This document shows positions 46,190 to 54,446 of a stretch of DNA of 64,000 bases, piece after piece. Numbering within the stretch: position 1 is the first letter of the stretch; every line of letters begins with the position of its first letter. The notes under the pieces were generated by a model. It did no database searches. It was not told where the DNA came from and saw only the letters and a list, made by a program, of their open reading frames with translations. Origin of the DNA: CAYVXE01 sp964455375 (GTDB lineage: Bacteria > Zhuqueibacterota > Zhuqueibacteria > Oceanimicrobiales > Oceanimicrobiaceae); contig CAYVXE010000010.1 in the NCBI GenBank assembly GCA_964455375.1, positions 4,904 to 68,903 of the forward strand, written 5' to 3'. The position numbers were made by a program, and so were the translations under genes.

Positions 46190-47275
46190 ATGCGCATTGG
46201 AATCATCGGTTTGGAACAATCCGGCAAGACGACCTTATTTAATGCTCTCACGCAAGGCGGTGGCTCAGGCGTCCCAGCCTCGGGAAAGCGTGAAGCACAT
46301 TTGAGCATCGTAAAAGTACCGGATGCCAGGCTCGACCGGCTGCATGAGTTGCACCCTCCGGCTAAGAAAACCCCCGCTACCATCGAATACCTGGATGTGG
46401 CCGGGTTAGGAAAAGGTTCTACGCAGCGCAAAGGTTTTCAGGAGCAATTTTTAGCGAATCTCCGAAACGTGGATGCCTTGCTGTGTGTGCTGCGGGTATT
46501 TGCAAATGACATGGTGTCGCACCCGGAAGGCAGTATTAATCCCAAACGTGATCTGGAAATTATCGAGTCGGAATTTCTCCTGTCGGACATGGCGATTCTG
46601 GAGAACCGTATTGCAAAACTTGAAAAAGAAGTGAGAAAAGTAAAGGATGAAAAATTAAAGCATGAATTGACCCTTTTGCAAAGGTGTAATGAATTCATTG
46701 AGAATGAACAGCCATTACGTGAGTTGAATTTTACGGACGAAGAAGAAAAAATGCTGCGGGGATTTCAGTTTCTCACCGCAAAACCGATTTTATTGGTATT
46801 GAATATCGGTGAAGAGGAAGTGAACAAAGAGGAGCAGATTCTCTCCGAGTATGCTCAGTTGACCGGTACGAAACGAACACTCGTGTGTCTTTCTGCACAT
46901 ATTGAAATGGAAATAGCCCAGCTTCCGGAAGACGATAAAGCTGTGTTTCAGGAAGAATTGGGGATTAAGGAACCGGCTTTGCATAAGATGATTCGTCATT
47001 CTTATGATTTACTGGGATTGATGTCCTACTTCACGTCGGGGGATGATGAAGTTCGCGCCTGGACCATTAAAAAAGGCACCCGTGCCCAAATTGCCGCCGG
47101 AGAAATTCATTCCGATATCGAGCGCGGTTTCATTCGAGCAGAAATTGTCCCGTTTGAAAAACTGAGCGAGTTAGGGTCATGGACGAAATGCAAAGATAAG
47201 GGGGTTCTACGATTGGAAGGAAAGGATTACATCGTGAAAGATGGTGATGTGATCAATTTTCGATTTAATGTTTAA
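46190..47275 (+). CDS. YchF-like (Obg-family) P-loop GTPase/ATPase with TGS/DUF933 domain
   Basis: A 361-residue cytosolic protein of YchF size and order: P-loop domain, helical insertion (about 125-195), and a C-terminal TGS-type domain (SGDDEVRAWTIKKGT to VINFRFNV, DUF933). The G1 loop reads GLEQSGKTTLF (7-17) instead of the canonical YchF form GLPNVGKST, and G3 is YLDVAGLGKGS. The position equivalent to NxxE is LNIGEEEV. These changes put it in the divergent YchF-like branch often labelled DUF933 protein. AAGGG precedes the ATG by 7 nt. The next gene begins 14 nt after the stop. Confidence 0.88.
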   Translation: MRIGIIGLEQSGKTTLFNALTQGGGSGVPASGKREAHLSIVKVPDARLDRLHELHPPAKKTPATIEYLDVAGLGKGSTQRKGFQEQFLANLRNVDALLCVLRVFANDMVSHPEGSINPKRDLEIIESEFLLSDMAILENRIAKLEKEVRKVKDEKLKHELTLLQRCNEFIENEQPLRELNFTDEEEKMLRGFQFLTAKPILLVLNIGEEEVNKEEQILSEYAQLTGTKRTLVCLSAHIEMEIAQLPEDDKAVFQEELGIKEPALHKMIRHSYDLLGLMSYFTSGDDEVRAWTIKKGTRAQIAAGEIHSDIERGFIRAEIVPFEKLSELGSWTKCKDKGVLRLEGKDYIVKDGDVINFRFNV

Positions 47276-47289
47276 GTTGAGGTAATTTT

Positions 47290-48330
47290 TTGAAATTAAA
47301 AGTATTGTTTGGCATTCTTATCAGTGCACTATTTATTTTCCTGACCTTTCGTCAGGTAGAGTTTCATAATATGTTGGAATCTTTGAAAGATGCGAACTAT
47401 CTTTGGCTGCTGCCTGCCTTTTTTGTGATGCTTCTGAGTCACTGGTTTCGGTCCATGCGCTGGCGTTACCTTATGGAACCCATAAAGCCCATGAAGACAA
47501 TGCCGCTTTTTTCCGCTCTGATGATCGGTTATGCAGTAAACAATGTATTTCCGTTACGCCTGGGTGAATTTTTCCGTGCCTATGCTATCGCTAAATCGCA
47601 AAATGTCTCAAAAAGTTCTTCGTTTGCCACGGTGATCGTCGAGCGCTTTATCCTCGACCTTATGGCACTGTTGATTATTCTCGTGATAACGATTCTTTTT
47701 TATCCGTTCAAACTGCCGTACTACGATCTGATTCGCTTAGGCGGTTATGCCATTTTAGCCATGACACTCGCCTTGATTGTTCTCATCGTCTTCCTGATTC
47801 AGAAAACGGATATGACGCTGAATTTCCTGAGATCCGTGCTGCCGCATAAAAGTTATGTAAAAGTGGAACCCACTTTTATCTCATTTATGAAAGGGTGCCT
47901 GGTCTTCAAAAAATCCGAGCATTATTTTTCCATCCTTGTTTTGACGGTTTTCATCTGGGTGTTGTACATTCTTTCCGTCTATTTTATTTTTTCCGTGTTC
48001 AATTTTATCGTGCTTTATCATCTGACAATCTGGTCAAGTGTGGTCATATTGGTGGTTGTCACATTCAGTATTATGCTGCCTTCGTCTCCCGGCGCCCTGG
48101 GAACCTACCATTTTCTGTGCACCGAAGTGTTGAAATATTTTACAGTTCCCAGCGACCAGGCTGTGAGCTTTGCTGTGATCAGTCATGCAATGAACATCCT
48201 TCCGTTTACGATTTTAGGTTTCGTGTACTTCTTGAGGATGAATTTGAAGTTTTCAGATGCTGCTTCGGAAGAAGAATTTTTAGATGCGGAAGATGCCAGC
48301 CAACCATTCCCCAGTACGGTGGAACCCTGA
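47290..48330 (+). CDS. LPG-synthase-type transmembrane (UPF0104) protein
   Basis: A 346-residue polytopic membrane protein with about eight hydrophobic segments. The conserved blocks WLLPAFFVMLLSHWFRSMRW, NVFPLRLGEFFRAYAIAK, VIVERFILDLMAL and MLPSSPGALGTYHFL are those of the lysylphosphatidylglycerol synthase TM domain family, related to flippases and phospholipid modification enzymes. The soluble aminoacyl-transferase domain of MprF is absent, as is common for stand-alone members. TTG at 47290 is supported by GAGG 7 nt upstream. It is likely co-transcribed with the YchF-like gene. Substrate unknown. Confidence 0.9.
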   Translation: MKLKVLFGILISALFIFLTFRQVEFHNMLESLKDANYLWLLPAFFVMLLSHWFRSMRWRYLMEPIKPMKTMPLFSALMIGYAVNNVFPLRLGEFFRAYAIAKSQNVSKSSSFATVIVERFILDLMALLIILVITILFYPFKLPYYDLIRLGGYAILAMTLALIVLIVFLIQKTDMTLNFLRSVLPHKSYVKVEPTFISFMKGCLVFKKSEHYFSILVLTVFIWVLYILSVYFIFSVFNFIVLYHLTIWSSVVILVVVTFSIMLPSSPGALGTYHFLCTEVLKYFTVPSDQAVSFAVISHAMNILPFTILGFVYFLRMNLKFSDAASEEEFLDAEDASQPFPSTVEP

Positions 48331-48464
48331 TTTTTGTGATCCCATCCTTACGAACAATTCAAATGAGGATTTGATTCATACAGTATGCGCATGTTGACAT
48401 CAAAATTTTTCAAGTGAAATTCGGGTCATCCTGGGTGTTGCAACTGTCAAAAAAGTCGTTTCCT

Positions 48465-48496
48465 ACGTCAGCCTGAGCGGCGTCGAAGGCTGTCAC
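48465..48496 (+). repeat. REP-like hairpin element
   Basis: Arms CAGCCT / AGGCTG flank the 12-nt loop GAGCGGCGTCGA. The same loop (as reverse complement, one base changed) occurs between CACCTT / AAGGTG at 59768-59791, so stem bases vary while the loop is conserved. Confidence 0.6.
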
Positions 48497-48567
48497 CCGC
48501 TATTTTTAACGCATGCTTCGACAGTCTCGTTAGCTTCTTAACTAACATTTCTCACTTGGTTTGAGGT

Positions 48568-48603
48568 GTCATTCCGAACCGGCAGCCACCGGGGAGGAAT
48601 CTG
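48568..48603 (+). repeat. REP-like hairpin element, CATTCC...GGAATCT type
   Basis: Begins GTCATTCCGA and ends GAGGAATCTG, with ATTCC/GGAAT arms. It lines up along its whole length with the element at 12667-12702 (GTCATTTCGA ... GAGAAATCTTG). Confidence 0.6.
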
Positions 48604-48691
48604 AATCCGGGCATGTTATCTATGGATTTTCTCATAAAAGCGATTGCTGTTCGTGATCATTGCTCATCAGATTTCCCGAAATGATATATGA

Positions 48692-48717
48692 CCTTTCTTA
48701 TTGCTTTTACAAGGCTT
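48692..48717 (+). repeat. 26-bp dispersed repeat, copy A
   Basis: Begins CCTTTCTTATTGCTTTT and ends GGCTT. It matches the reverse complement of 59519-59544 at 25 of 26 positions. In both copies a CGAAATG motif stands a few nucleotides upstream of the repeat (same orientation). Both lie in intergenic DNA. Confidence 0.6.
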
Positions 48718-48825
48718 ATGTTGTTTTAATGAAGTGAAAAATATTAGTTCTCAAGTTTTCCTTGACTTAACGAAAGATTTATTTGTACATTTATTTTATT
48801 CAAGCATAATCAGGGAAAAAACCAG

Positions 48826-49659
48826 ATGTACGCCGTAAAGCCAGAAGATATCCGGCCGGCTGCCGTTGCTGATGTTTTTTATCCTGGAAATATGTCTGCC
48901 CTCAACCAGCTACTGGAAGATTTATTTGCAGCAGTGGAGTCATCCCAAATTAACGCTGAAATTAAGGGGTTGGTGGCGCCACATGCCGGTTATCGCTATT
49001 CAGGAAAAGTTGCCGCCGCGGGGTATCAGCAGGTGCACCTTGGTTCAAAGGCAGTGGTTGCAATTATTGCTCCCAGCCATTATGACCGATTTCACGGTGT
49101 GTCTGTTTTTAACGGCAAAGGGTATGAGACACCTTTGGGTGTTGTGCCGGTTGCGTTGGAGCAGGCCAATGCGCTCATTGAGGAAAATGAGGCGATCATG
49201 TCATCATGGCTTGGACACAGGAGTGAGCACGCGTTGGAAGTGCAGTTACCATTTCTACAAAAACGATTCTCCGGTTTTTCCATTATTCCAATTGTCATGG
49301 GGGAACAGAGAACAGATGTGTGCAAAATGCTGGCGGATGCCTTAGCCGGTGTTTTAAATGCGTGCTCCTCGCTCATCATTGCATCATCAGATCTATCTCA
49401 CTTTCATGAAGATAAAGTCGCCCGGCAAATCGATACCTCCAGTATTCGGTTGGTGGAGTCCTTTGATGAAGACAGGTTTGCCAGATCTTTAGAAGAAATC
49501 ACCGGCCAATTTTGCGGTGGCGGCCCGATTTTTACAGCCATGCTGGCCAGCAAACGATTCGGTGCGCATACAGCCAAATCTGTGCTTTATCAAAATTCCG
49601 GTGAGGAAACGGGGGATTTTTCGTCTGTTGTAGGTTACCTCTCGGCGGTTTTTTATTAA
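48826..49659 (+). CDS. amrB: MEMO1-family protein, AmmeMemoRadiSam system protein B
   Basis: A 277-residue MEMO-family protein. Family motifs are VAPHAGYRYSGKVAA (about 47-61), ISPSHY-like IAPSHYDRF, EHALEVQLPFLQ, and SSDLSHFH, which supply the histidines and Asp of the Memo metal site (copper or iron in characterised homologues). AGGG lies 10 nt upstream of the ATG. The next gene encodes the AMMECR1 partner (system protein A) 207 nt later. The usual radical-SAM member of the system is not in this window. Confidence 0.92.
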   Translation: MYAVKPEDIRPAAVADVFYPGNMSALNQLLEDLFAAVESSQINAEIKGLVAPHAGYRYSGKVAAAGYQQVHLGSKAVVAIIAPSHYDRFHGVSVFNGKGYETPLGVVPVALEQANALIEENEAIMSSWLGHRSEHALEVQLPFLQKRFSGFSIIPIVMGEQRTDVCKMLADALAGVLNACSSLIIASSDLSHFHEDKVARQIDTSSIRLVESFDEDRFARSLEEITGQFCGGGPIFTAMLASKRFGAHTAKSVLYQNSGEETGDFSSVVGYLSAVFY

Positions 49660-49866
49660 TGTGAGTAAGCGTTTCATAAGGAGACAAGTCGCGTAACGCT
49701 GCGTGATCATCCTGTGTTAATCCGATGTTTTTGGAACGGATGTTTCGAAAGGTGTGCTGGTGGAATCTGTGAGGAGGATGCTGACGCTTCAATTTTATCA
49801 TAATGTAACTTGCATTCTGGTTTATGTCACTGAACATTCTGGCGTCAACGCGTCGGGAGGTGCGGA

Positions 49867-50430
49867 ATGTTTACCTTTTTTAAAATAAAACGTCTGTCGC
49901 AAGGTGAGAAAAAAGCGCTTTTGCGATTAGCCCGGGAAACGATTGCTGCAAAATTGAAAAATGAGGACACACAAATTCCCGCAATAATAGAAAAGCGTCT
50001 CAATCAGCGCACCGGGGTCTTCGTCACGTTATTGAAAAAAAGTAAGCTGCGAGGCTGTATCGGCTATATGCAGACGGATAAACCGCTTTACCAGTCGGTG
50101 CAGGAGCTGGCTGAGGCGGCCGCTTTTCACGATCCGCGATTTCAGCCTCTGAAGCGGGAAGAACTGTCTGACATACAAATTGAAATGTCGGTACTTTCAG
50201 AGTTTCAAAAAATTTCAAATATTAAAAAAATCAAGCTAAACCACCATGGTATTCTTGTTCGCTATGGCAATTCTCAGGGTATTTTATTACCGCAGGTGGC
50301 CGAAAAATATAACTGGAGTCGTGAAACCTTTTTGCAGCATGCTTGTGTAAAAGCGAATTTATCCAAAGAGGACTGGAAGAATCCTGAAACTGAACTATTT
50401 ATTTTTACCGCGCAGATTTTTGAGGAATAA
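49867..50430 (+). CDS. amrA: AMMECR1-domain protein, AmmeMemoRadiSam system protein A
   Basis: A 187-residue AMMECR1-fold protein. The invariant LRGCIGYM block is near residues 58-65, followed by the family segments AEAAAFHDPRFQPL and IEMSVLSEFQKI, and GILLPQVAEKYNWSRETFLQHACVKA near the C-terminus. GGAGG is 6 nt before the start. The stop codon overlaps the ATG of dgt (TAATG), so translation of the two is coupled. The fold may bind nucleic acid or a metal; its reaction is unknown. It accompanies amrB. Confidence 0.92.
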   Translation: MFTFFKIKRLSQGEKKALLRLARETIAAKLKNEDTQIPAIIEKRLNQRTGVFVTLLKKSKLRGCIGYMQTDKPLYQSVQELAEAAAFHDPRFQPLKREELSDIQIEMSVLSEFQKISNIKKIKLNHHGILVRYGNSQGILLPQVAEKYNWSRETFLQHACVKANLSKEDWKNPETELFIFTAQIFEE

Positions 50431-51764
50431 TGGACTTTCGTGTACGATCACGGACGGAACTCGAGGAAATAGAAGTCAAGACGCTTTCACCGCTGGCACA
50501 GTTCAGCCGTGGCGCCCATACCACAAGACTGCACGAGGAAAAAGAGCACGACTATCGAACCGCTTTCCAGCGGGACCGTGACCGAATTATTCACAGCCGC
50601 GCATTCCGGCGTTTGAAACACAAGCGGCAGGTGTTTCTCACAACTGAAAGTGATCATTACCGCACTAGAATTACACATACGCTCGAAGTGTCCCAACTTG
50701 CCCGCACCATGGCGCGGGTGCTCGGATTGAATATTGACCTCGTAGAGGCCATTGCCCTGGGGCATGACATCGGACATACGCCCTTTGGCCACCTCGGTGA
50801 AGTTATTTTGGATAAAATTATGACCGGGAAACGTCACTTAAAAGGGCAGAAACCGGGTCTGAACCTGGGCGGTTTTAAACACAATTATCAAAGTGTTCGC
50901 ATTGTCGATAAATTGGAAAAGAAATATCTGTTGGATGGATTGAATCTCACAGCCCCGGTTCGGGAGGGAATACTTAAACATACTGGTTTGCGAAAAAATA
51001 TCATCGATTATCCCGATTTTGAATACCGCGGGCTCAATTATGAACAGCCGTACGCAACCACCCTGGAAGGCCAGGTTGTCGCCGTCAGCGATGAAATTGC
51101 TCAGCGCACGCATGATCTGGAAGACGGCTTGCGGGCCGGGTTGGCGCAACTGGCTCAGGTCAGAGAACTGGAAATCGTCAGACAGGTTGATCAAACCTAC
51201 CGCCTCAATGCTTTGTATGAACAAGATGAACTGCTGTACCGGGAAGCGGTTATACGATATTTGATAAATGTTTTAGTGGATGATGTTCTCCAGGTTACCG
51301 CCGAAAAGCTTTGCCGCCTGACGGGCAGAATAATTCCAAGTCGAGCGTTTGGTGAAGAGATGGTTTGTTTTTCTGAAAAGATGGAGCCTCTGCAGGCTGA
51401 ATTGAATAAATTTATCTACAAGGAAATCATTCATTTTTCACGGGTTCAATGGTCTGATAAGTTGGCTGAAAAATTAATTTTCAGGTTGTTTGAGGCCTAC
51501 TACCTGAAGCCGGAACTTTTGCCGGATTATTTGGTTGCAGGTTTTTTCGATGATCCTTCCGGCGACGGGAAAAAGTTGACTTCTGCAAAATGCAAAGAGA
51601 TGCAAGACGACAGCAGATATGTCAGGCTAATTTGTGATTATATCGCCGGTATGACCGATTATTTTGCCCTGCGGGAGGCCGAGAGATTGGCACAATTGCA
51701 GCAGTTTCGCACGGATGATTTACATCTCGAAACGGCTCTTGGAAAAATATTTGTTGTTCAGTGA
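50430..51764 (+). CDS. dgt: Deoxyguanosinetriphosphate triphosphohydrolase-like HD protein
   Basis: A 444-residue HD-domain dNTPase. The family start (TAFQRDRDRIIHSRAFRRLKHKRQVF, 44-69) is followed by H83 in TRITHTLEVSQ and GHDIGHTPFGHLGE (111-124), which contain the HD metal ligands. The metal-binding Asp downstream is in VAVSDEIAQRTHDLEDGL. It hydrolyses dNTPs to deoxynucleosides and triphosphate, and so limits dNTP pools. ATG overlaps the amrA stop (TAATG) and its own stop overlaps the GTG of the next gene (GTGA), so the three genes form a translationally coupled chain. Confidence 0.93.
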   Translation: MDFRVRSRTELEEIEVKTLSPLAQFSRGAHTTRLHEEKEHDYRTAFQRDRDRIIHSRAFRRLKHKRQVFLTTESDHYRTRITHTLEVSQLARTMARVLGLNIDLVEAIALGHDIGHTPFGHLGEVILDKIMTGKRHLKGQKPGLNLGGFKHNYQSVRIVDKLEKKYLLDGLNLTAPVREGILKHTGLRKNIIDYPDFEYRGLNYEQPYATTLEGQVVAVSDEIAQRTHDLEDGLRAGLAQLAQVRELEIVRQVDQTYRLNALYEQDELLYREAVIRYLINVLVDDVLQVTAEKLCRLTGRIIPSRAFGEEMVCFSEKMEPLQAELNKFIYKEIIHFSRVQWSDKLAEKLIFRLFEAYYLKPELLPDYLVAGFFDDPSGDGKKLTSAKCKEMQDDSRYVRLICDYIAGMTDYFALREAERLAQLQQFRTDDLHLETALGKIFVVQ

Positions 51765-52612
51765 AGCTGCAAATCCAGAATCTCTCCTATGCGTATAAAT
51801 CGGTTGGCACAAAATCCTCCGATGTTCTAAAGCAAATCAACTTAAATATAGAAGCAGGTGAATTTGTCGCACTCGTGGGACCATCAGGAGCAGGTAAAAC
51901 CACGTTGATACGACATTTGAACGGTTTGTTGAAGCCCGACACCGGTTCGGTTTTGGTAGATGGGGAAAATATCCACAGAGATAAAAAAAAACTGAACGAC
52001 ATTCGAAAAAAAGTCGGCCTGGTTTTTCAATTTCCTGAGGCTCAGTTATTTGGCAATACTGTTTTTGAAGATGTTGCTTTTGGGCCACAAAATCTTGGTA
52101 AAACCGGAGGTGAATTGCGGGGAGCCGTCAGAACGGCAATGCAGCAAGTTGGTCTGGACAGTCGTTCGTTTGGCCATCGTTCACCGTTTCAATTAAGCTT
52201 CGGGGAAAAGCGGAAAGTAGCACTGGCTGGAATTCTGGCCATGCAACCGGACTTGCTTGCTCTGGACGAGCCCACCGCCGGTCTTGATTATTCCGGCCTG
52301 CAGGCGGTAAGTGTTGTGTTGAAAAAATATCATTCCCAGAAAAAATCTATTCTGCTGGTAACCCACAATCTGGATTTAGCTGCCCAATTAGCGGACAGAA
52401 TGGTTGTGCTGAATAAAGGGAAAATATGTTTTGATGGTCAAAAAAATACCTTATTTGAAAATGAAGCATTGCTGCAACGTGCCGGTTTAGCCTTGCCAAG
52501 GATACGGCATGTGGTCAATTATTTACATCGCCGGGGATTTGTCTCATCCACAGATCTGAATTCCCTGGCAGATATAAGCCGGGAATTAAGGAAATATTTT
52601 GAGGGTCAATGA
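51761..52612 (+). CDS. ecfA: ECF-transporter-type ABC ATPase (EcfA/CbiO family), orphan
   Basis: A 283-residue ABC ATPase. Walker A GPSGAGKT (40-47), Q-loop FQFPEAQLF (Q90), signature SFGEKRKVALAG with a modified LSFGE form (145-157), Walker B LLALDEPTAGLD (165-176) and H-loop VTHNLDLA. The FQFPEAQLF block is typical of EcfA ATPases, which energise vitamin and metal uptake. Start GTG overlaps the dgt stop by 4 nt. No EcfT, second ATPase or S component follows; the next 440 nt are non-coding. The partners must be elsewhere or the gene is a remnant of a longer operon. Confidence 0.9.
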   Translation: MKLQIQNLSYAYKSVGTKSSDVLKQINLNIEAGEFVALVGPSGAGKTTLIRHLNGLLKPDTGSVLVDGENIHRDKKKLNDIRKKVGLVFQFPEAQLFGNTVFEDVAFGPQNLGKTGGELRGAVRTAMQQVGLDSRSFGHRSPFQLSFGEKRKVALAGILAMQPDLLALDEPTAGLDYSGLQAVSVVLKKYHSQKKSILLVTHNLDLAAQLADRMVVLNKGKICFDGQKNTLFENEALLQRAGLALPRIRHVVNYLHRRGFVSSTDLNSLADISRELRKYFEGQ

Positions 52613-53054
52613 TTGACCAAGAATGTTCTTTCTGACTTTTACAATTCCGAGCCGGCAGCGGCCAGATTCATGTGTTATGTAGAGTTTGTTTGTTGGGATA
52701 TCCGGCTTGTCCGGGGTGGTGTCCCAAAACAAACCACTGTCCGAAAAACAACCATAATTCATCGTTTTTTTGTATCGTTTTTGGACGAATGCGTGGTCTG
52801 GAAAATGATATGCTTTCGCAAGAGTATTTGTACTATGAATAGGATAGGTTGGTTAGATTTCCGAATTGTGTTATGAAATTCATTGTGGCGGCTCTTGTTG
52901 TTAGCTATGGCATAAAGATTGCAAATGTTTTCCAGTTATTCACTTTCAGATAGATATATTTCTTTTTGATAAACCATATCGCTCAATAGTACGGAAAAAT
53001 AATAAATTTTATTCACATCGTTCGGTTTTTATATTTAAGGATTCATATATTAAG
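52613..53054. other. Non-coding stretch after ecfA
   Basis: 442 nt. An 87-codon TTG frame begins at once after the ecfA stop but has a poor start, no homology and no Shine-Dalgarno site, so I do not call it. The last 100 nt are AT-rich and presumably carry the promoter of the sigma-54 activator gene. Confidence 0.5.
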
Positions 53055-54185
53055 ATGTCATTTTCCGTTGTCGATAAATACGAAGAAGATAAAGCGCTGA
53101 AGAAGAAATTCTTCGAAGAAATAAAACAAAAAATGCCAGAATACGCCAATAATCGTGAGTTCGATGAGCTGGGCTGGGGAAAGAATTTCGGTTTCGATTT
53201 TCACTATCCGCTGGTCAGCCGCAGTCCGGAAATTAAAGAAATCTTCCGGCTGATCAAAAAAGTAGCGAAAAGTAATGCGACTATTTTGATCTATGGGGAG
53301 ACCGGCACCGGAAAAGAACTCATCGCCAGCCTGATCCAGTTTGTCAGCAACCGTGCAGATAAGCCGTTCGTCAAAGTAAATTGTGCCGCTTTGCCGGAAA
53401 ACTTGCTCGAAAGCGAGTTGTTCGGGCATGAGAAGGGTGCATTTACCGGTGCTATTCAAACACGGATTGGGAAATTTGAGCAAGCCGATGGCGGCACGTT
53501 GTTTTTGGATGAAATCGGAGATATGCACCCCTCAACCCAGGCCAAAATTTTACGTGTTTTACAGGAACAAACGTTCAACCGTGTAGGCGGAAATAAAACC
53601 ATCAACGTTGATGTGCGGGTGATTGCTGCCTCAAATAAAAATCTCTATGAAGAAATTGAAGCCGGAAATTTCAGAGCGGATTTGTATTACCGGTTGAATG
53701 TGGTCACCTTGAATATCCCGCCGTTGCGCGAACGCAGGGAAGATATTCGGATTATCGCAGAATTCTTTTTTCGAAAATTTTCTCAGGAAATTAAAAAGGA
53801 TCTGAAAGGTTTCGATGAGGAGACCAAGGCAATTATCAAAAATCATTCATGGCCGGGGAATATACGCGAATTAAAAAATACCATCGAACGGGCGGTGTTG
53901 GTTGCTGAGGAAGGTGGCTATATCAAGCATGAAGATTTAGCGATGGTCGGAAAAGATTATTTCGCTGCCGGCGGTACCGACAGACGAAGAAGTGACCGTG
54001 ATTTAATCGGATTCAGCACGTTAAACCTCGATGTCATCGAAAAAGAAACGATCCTGAAAGCGCTGCAAATGAGCAACTGGATTCAGAAAGAAGCGGCACA
54101 ATTGCTCGGAATTTCGCCGCGGGCTTTAAATTACAAAATCAATCAACACGATATTACCCATCCATCATGGAAAAAAAATAGTTAA
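53055..54185 (+). CDS. Sigma-54-dependent transcriptional activator without receiver domain
   Basis: A 376-residue bacterial enhancer-binding protein. The N-terminal 50 or so residues are charged and match no sensor domain. The AAA+ core has Walker A GETGTGKE (81-88), the sigma-54 contact loop GAFTGA (128-133), Walker B GGTLFLDEIGD (146-156), and the SWPGNIRELKN block. A Fis-type helix-turn-helix closes the protein (NWIQKEAAQLLGISPRALNYKI). Without a receiver it is probably controlled by abundance or a partner. The next gene has a sigma-54-like promoter, and an exopolysaccharide locus follows, so this is a plausible regulator of those genes. Confidence 0.92.
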   Translation: MSFSVVDKYEEDKALKKKFFEEIKQKMPEYANNREFDELGWGKNFGFDFHYPLVSRSPEIKEIFRLIKKVAKSNATILIYGETGTGKELIASLIQFVSNRADKPFVKVNCAALPENLLESELFGHEKGAFTGAIQTRIGKFEQADGGTLFLDEIGDMHPSTQAKILRVLQEQTFNRVGGNKTINVDVRVIAASNKNLYEEIEAGNFRADLYYRLNVVTLNIPPLRERREDIRIIAEFFFRKFSQEIKKDLKGFDEETKAIIKNHSWPGNIRELKNTIERAVLVAEEGGYIKHEDLAMVGKDYFAAGGTDRRRSDRDLIGFSTLNLDVIEKETILKALQMSNWIQKEAAQLLGISPRALNYKINQHDITHPSWKKNS

Positions 54186-54275
54186 CCTCTTATTCTTCAA
54201 TTAAGATTACAGGGATGGCGGAAACTGCAAGGATGCAATTTTTAAATTCCATCAAAATCACTCCTGAAAATCTCT

Positions 54276-54287
54276 TACGTTAACGTA
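54276..54287. promoter_or_regulatory. Perfect 12-bp palindrome, candidate activator site
   Basis: TACGTTAACGTA is its own reverse complement. It lies about 110 nt upstream of the putative sigma-54 -24/-12 element, a usual distance for an enhancer-binding-protein site. Binding by the adjacent activator is a guess. Confidence 0.4.
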
Positions 54288-54386
54288 TTACCGTCGTGTA
54301 ATTCTTACATGTTTATGAAACTTAGACGGATATCCGGTTTACTTTTAAGTTAAATAAAAACAACAATTGGATATCACAGTACCTTT

Positions 54387-54401
54387 TGGCATACTCTTTG
54401 T
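54387..54401 (+). promoter_or_regulatory. Candidate sigma-54 promoter (-24/-12)
   Basis: TTGGCATACTCTTTGT: GG at 54388-54389 and the -12 element at 54400-54401 are separated by 10 nt as required. The -12 element reads GT instead of the consensus GC. A start site would fall near 54412, about 35 nt upstream of the ATG at 54447. Confidence 0.5.
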
Positions 54402-54446
54402 CTCTGTGTTCCATGAAGTTTGTAGAATTGTTAAGGGCTATACTAG

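Larger units (their letters stand above)
48331..48825. other. Repeat-rich intergenic region
   Basis: 495 nt with no supported gene. It holds two REP-like hairpins (48465-48496 and 48568-48603), a further half element near 48512-48530 and one copy of a 26-bp dispersed repeat (48692-48717). The last 100 nt are AT-rich and likely carry the amrB promoter. Confidence 0.65.

Noticed and set aside
52613..52876. 87-codon TTG frame directly after ecfA
   Set aside because: No Shine-Dalgarno site, odd composition (many W, C and R), no similarity to EcfT or other families recognised.
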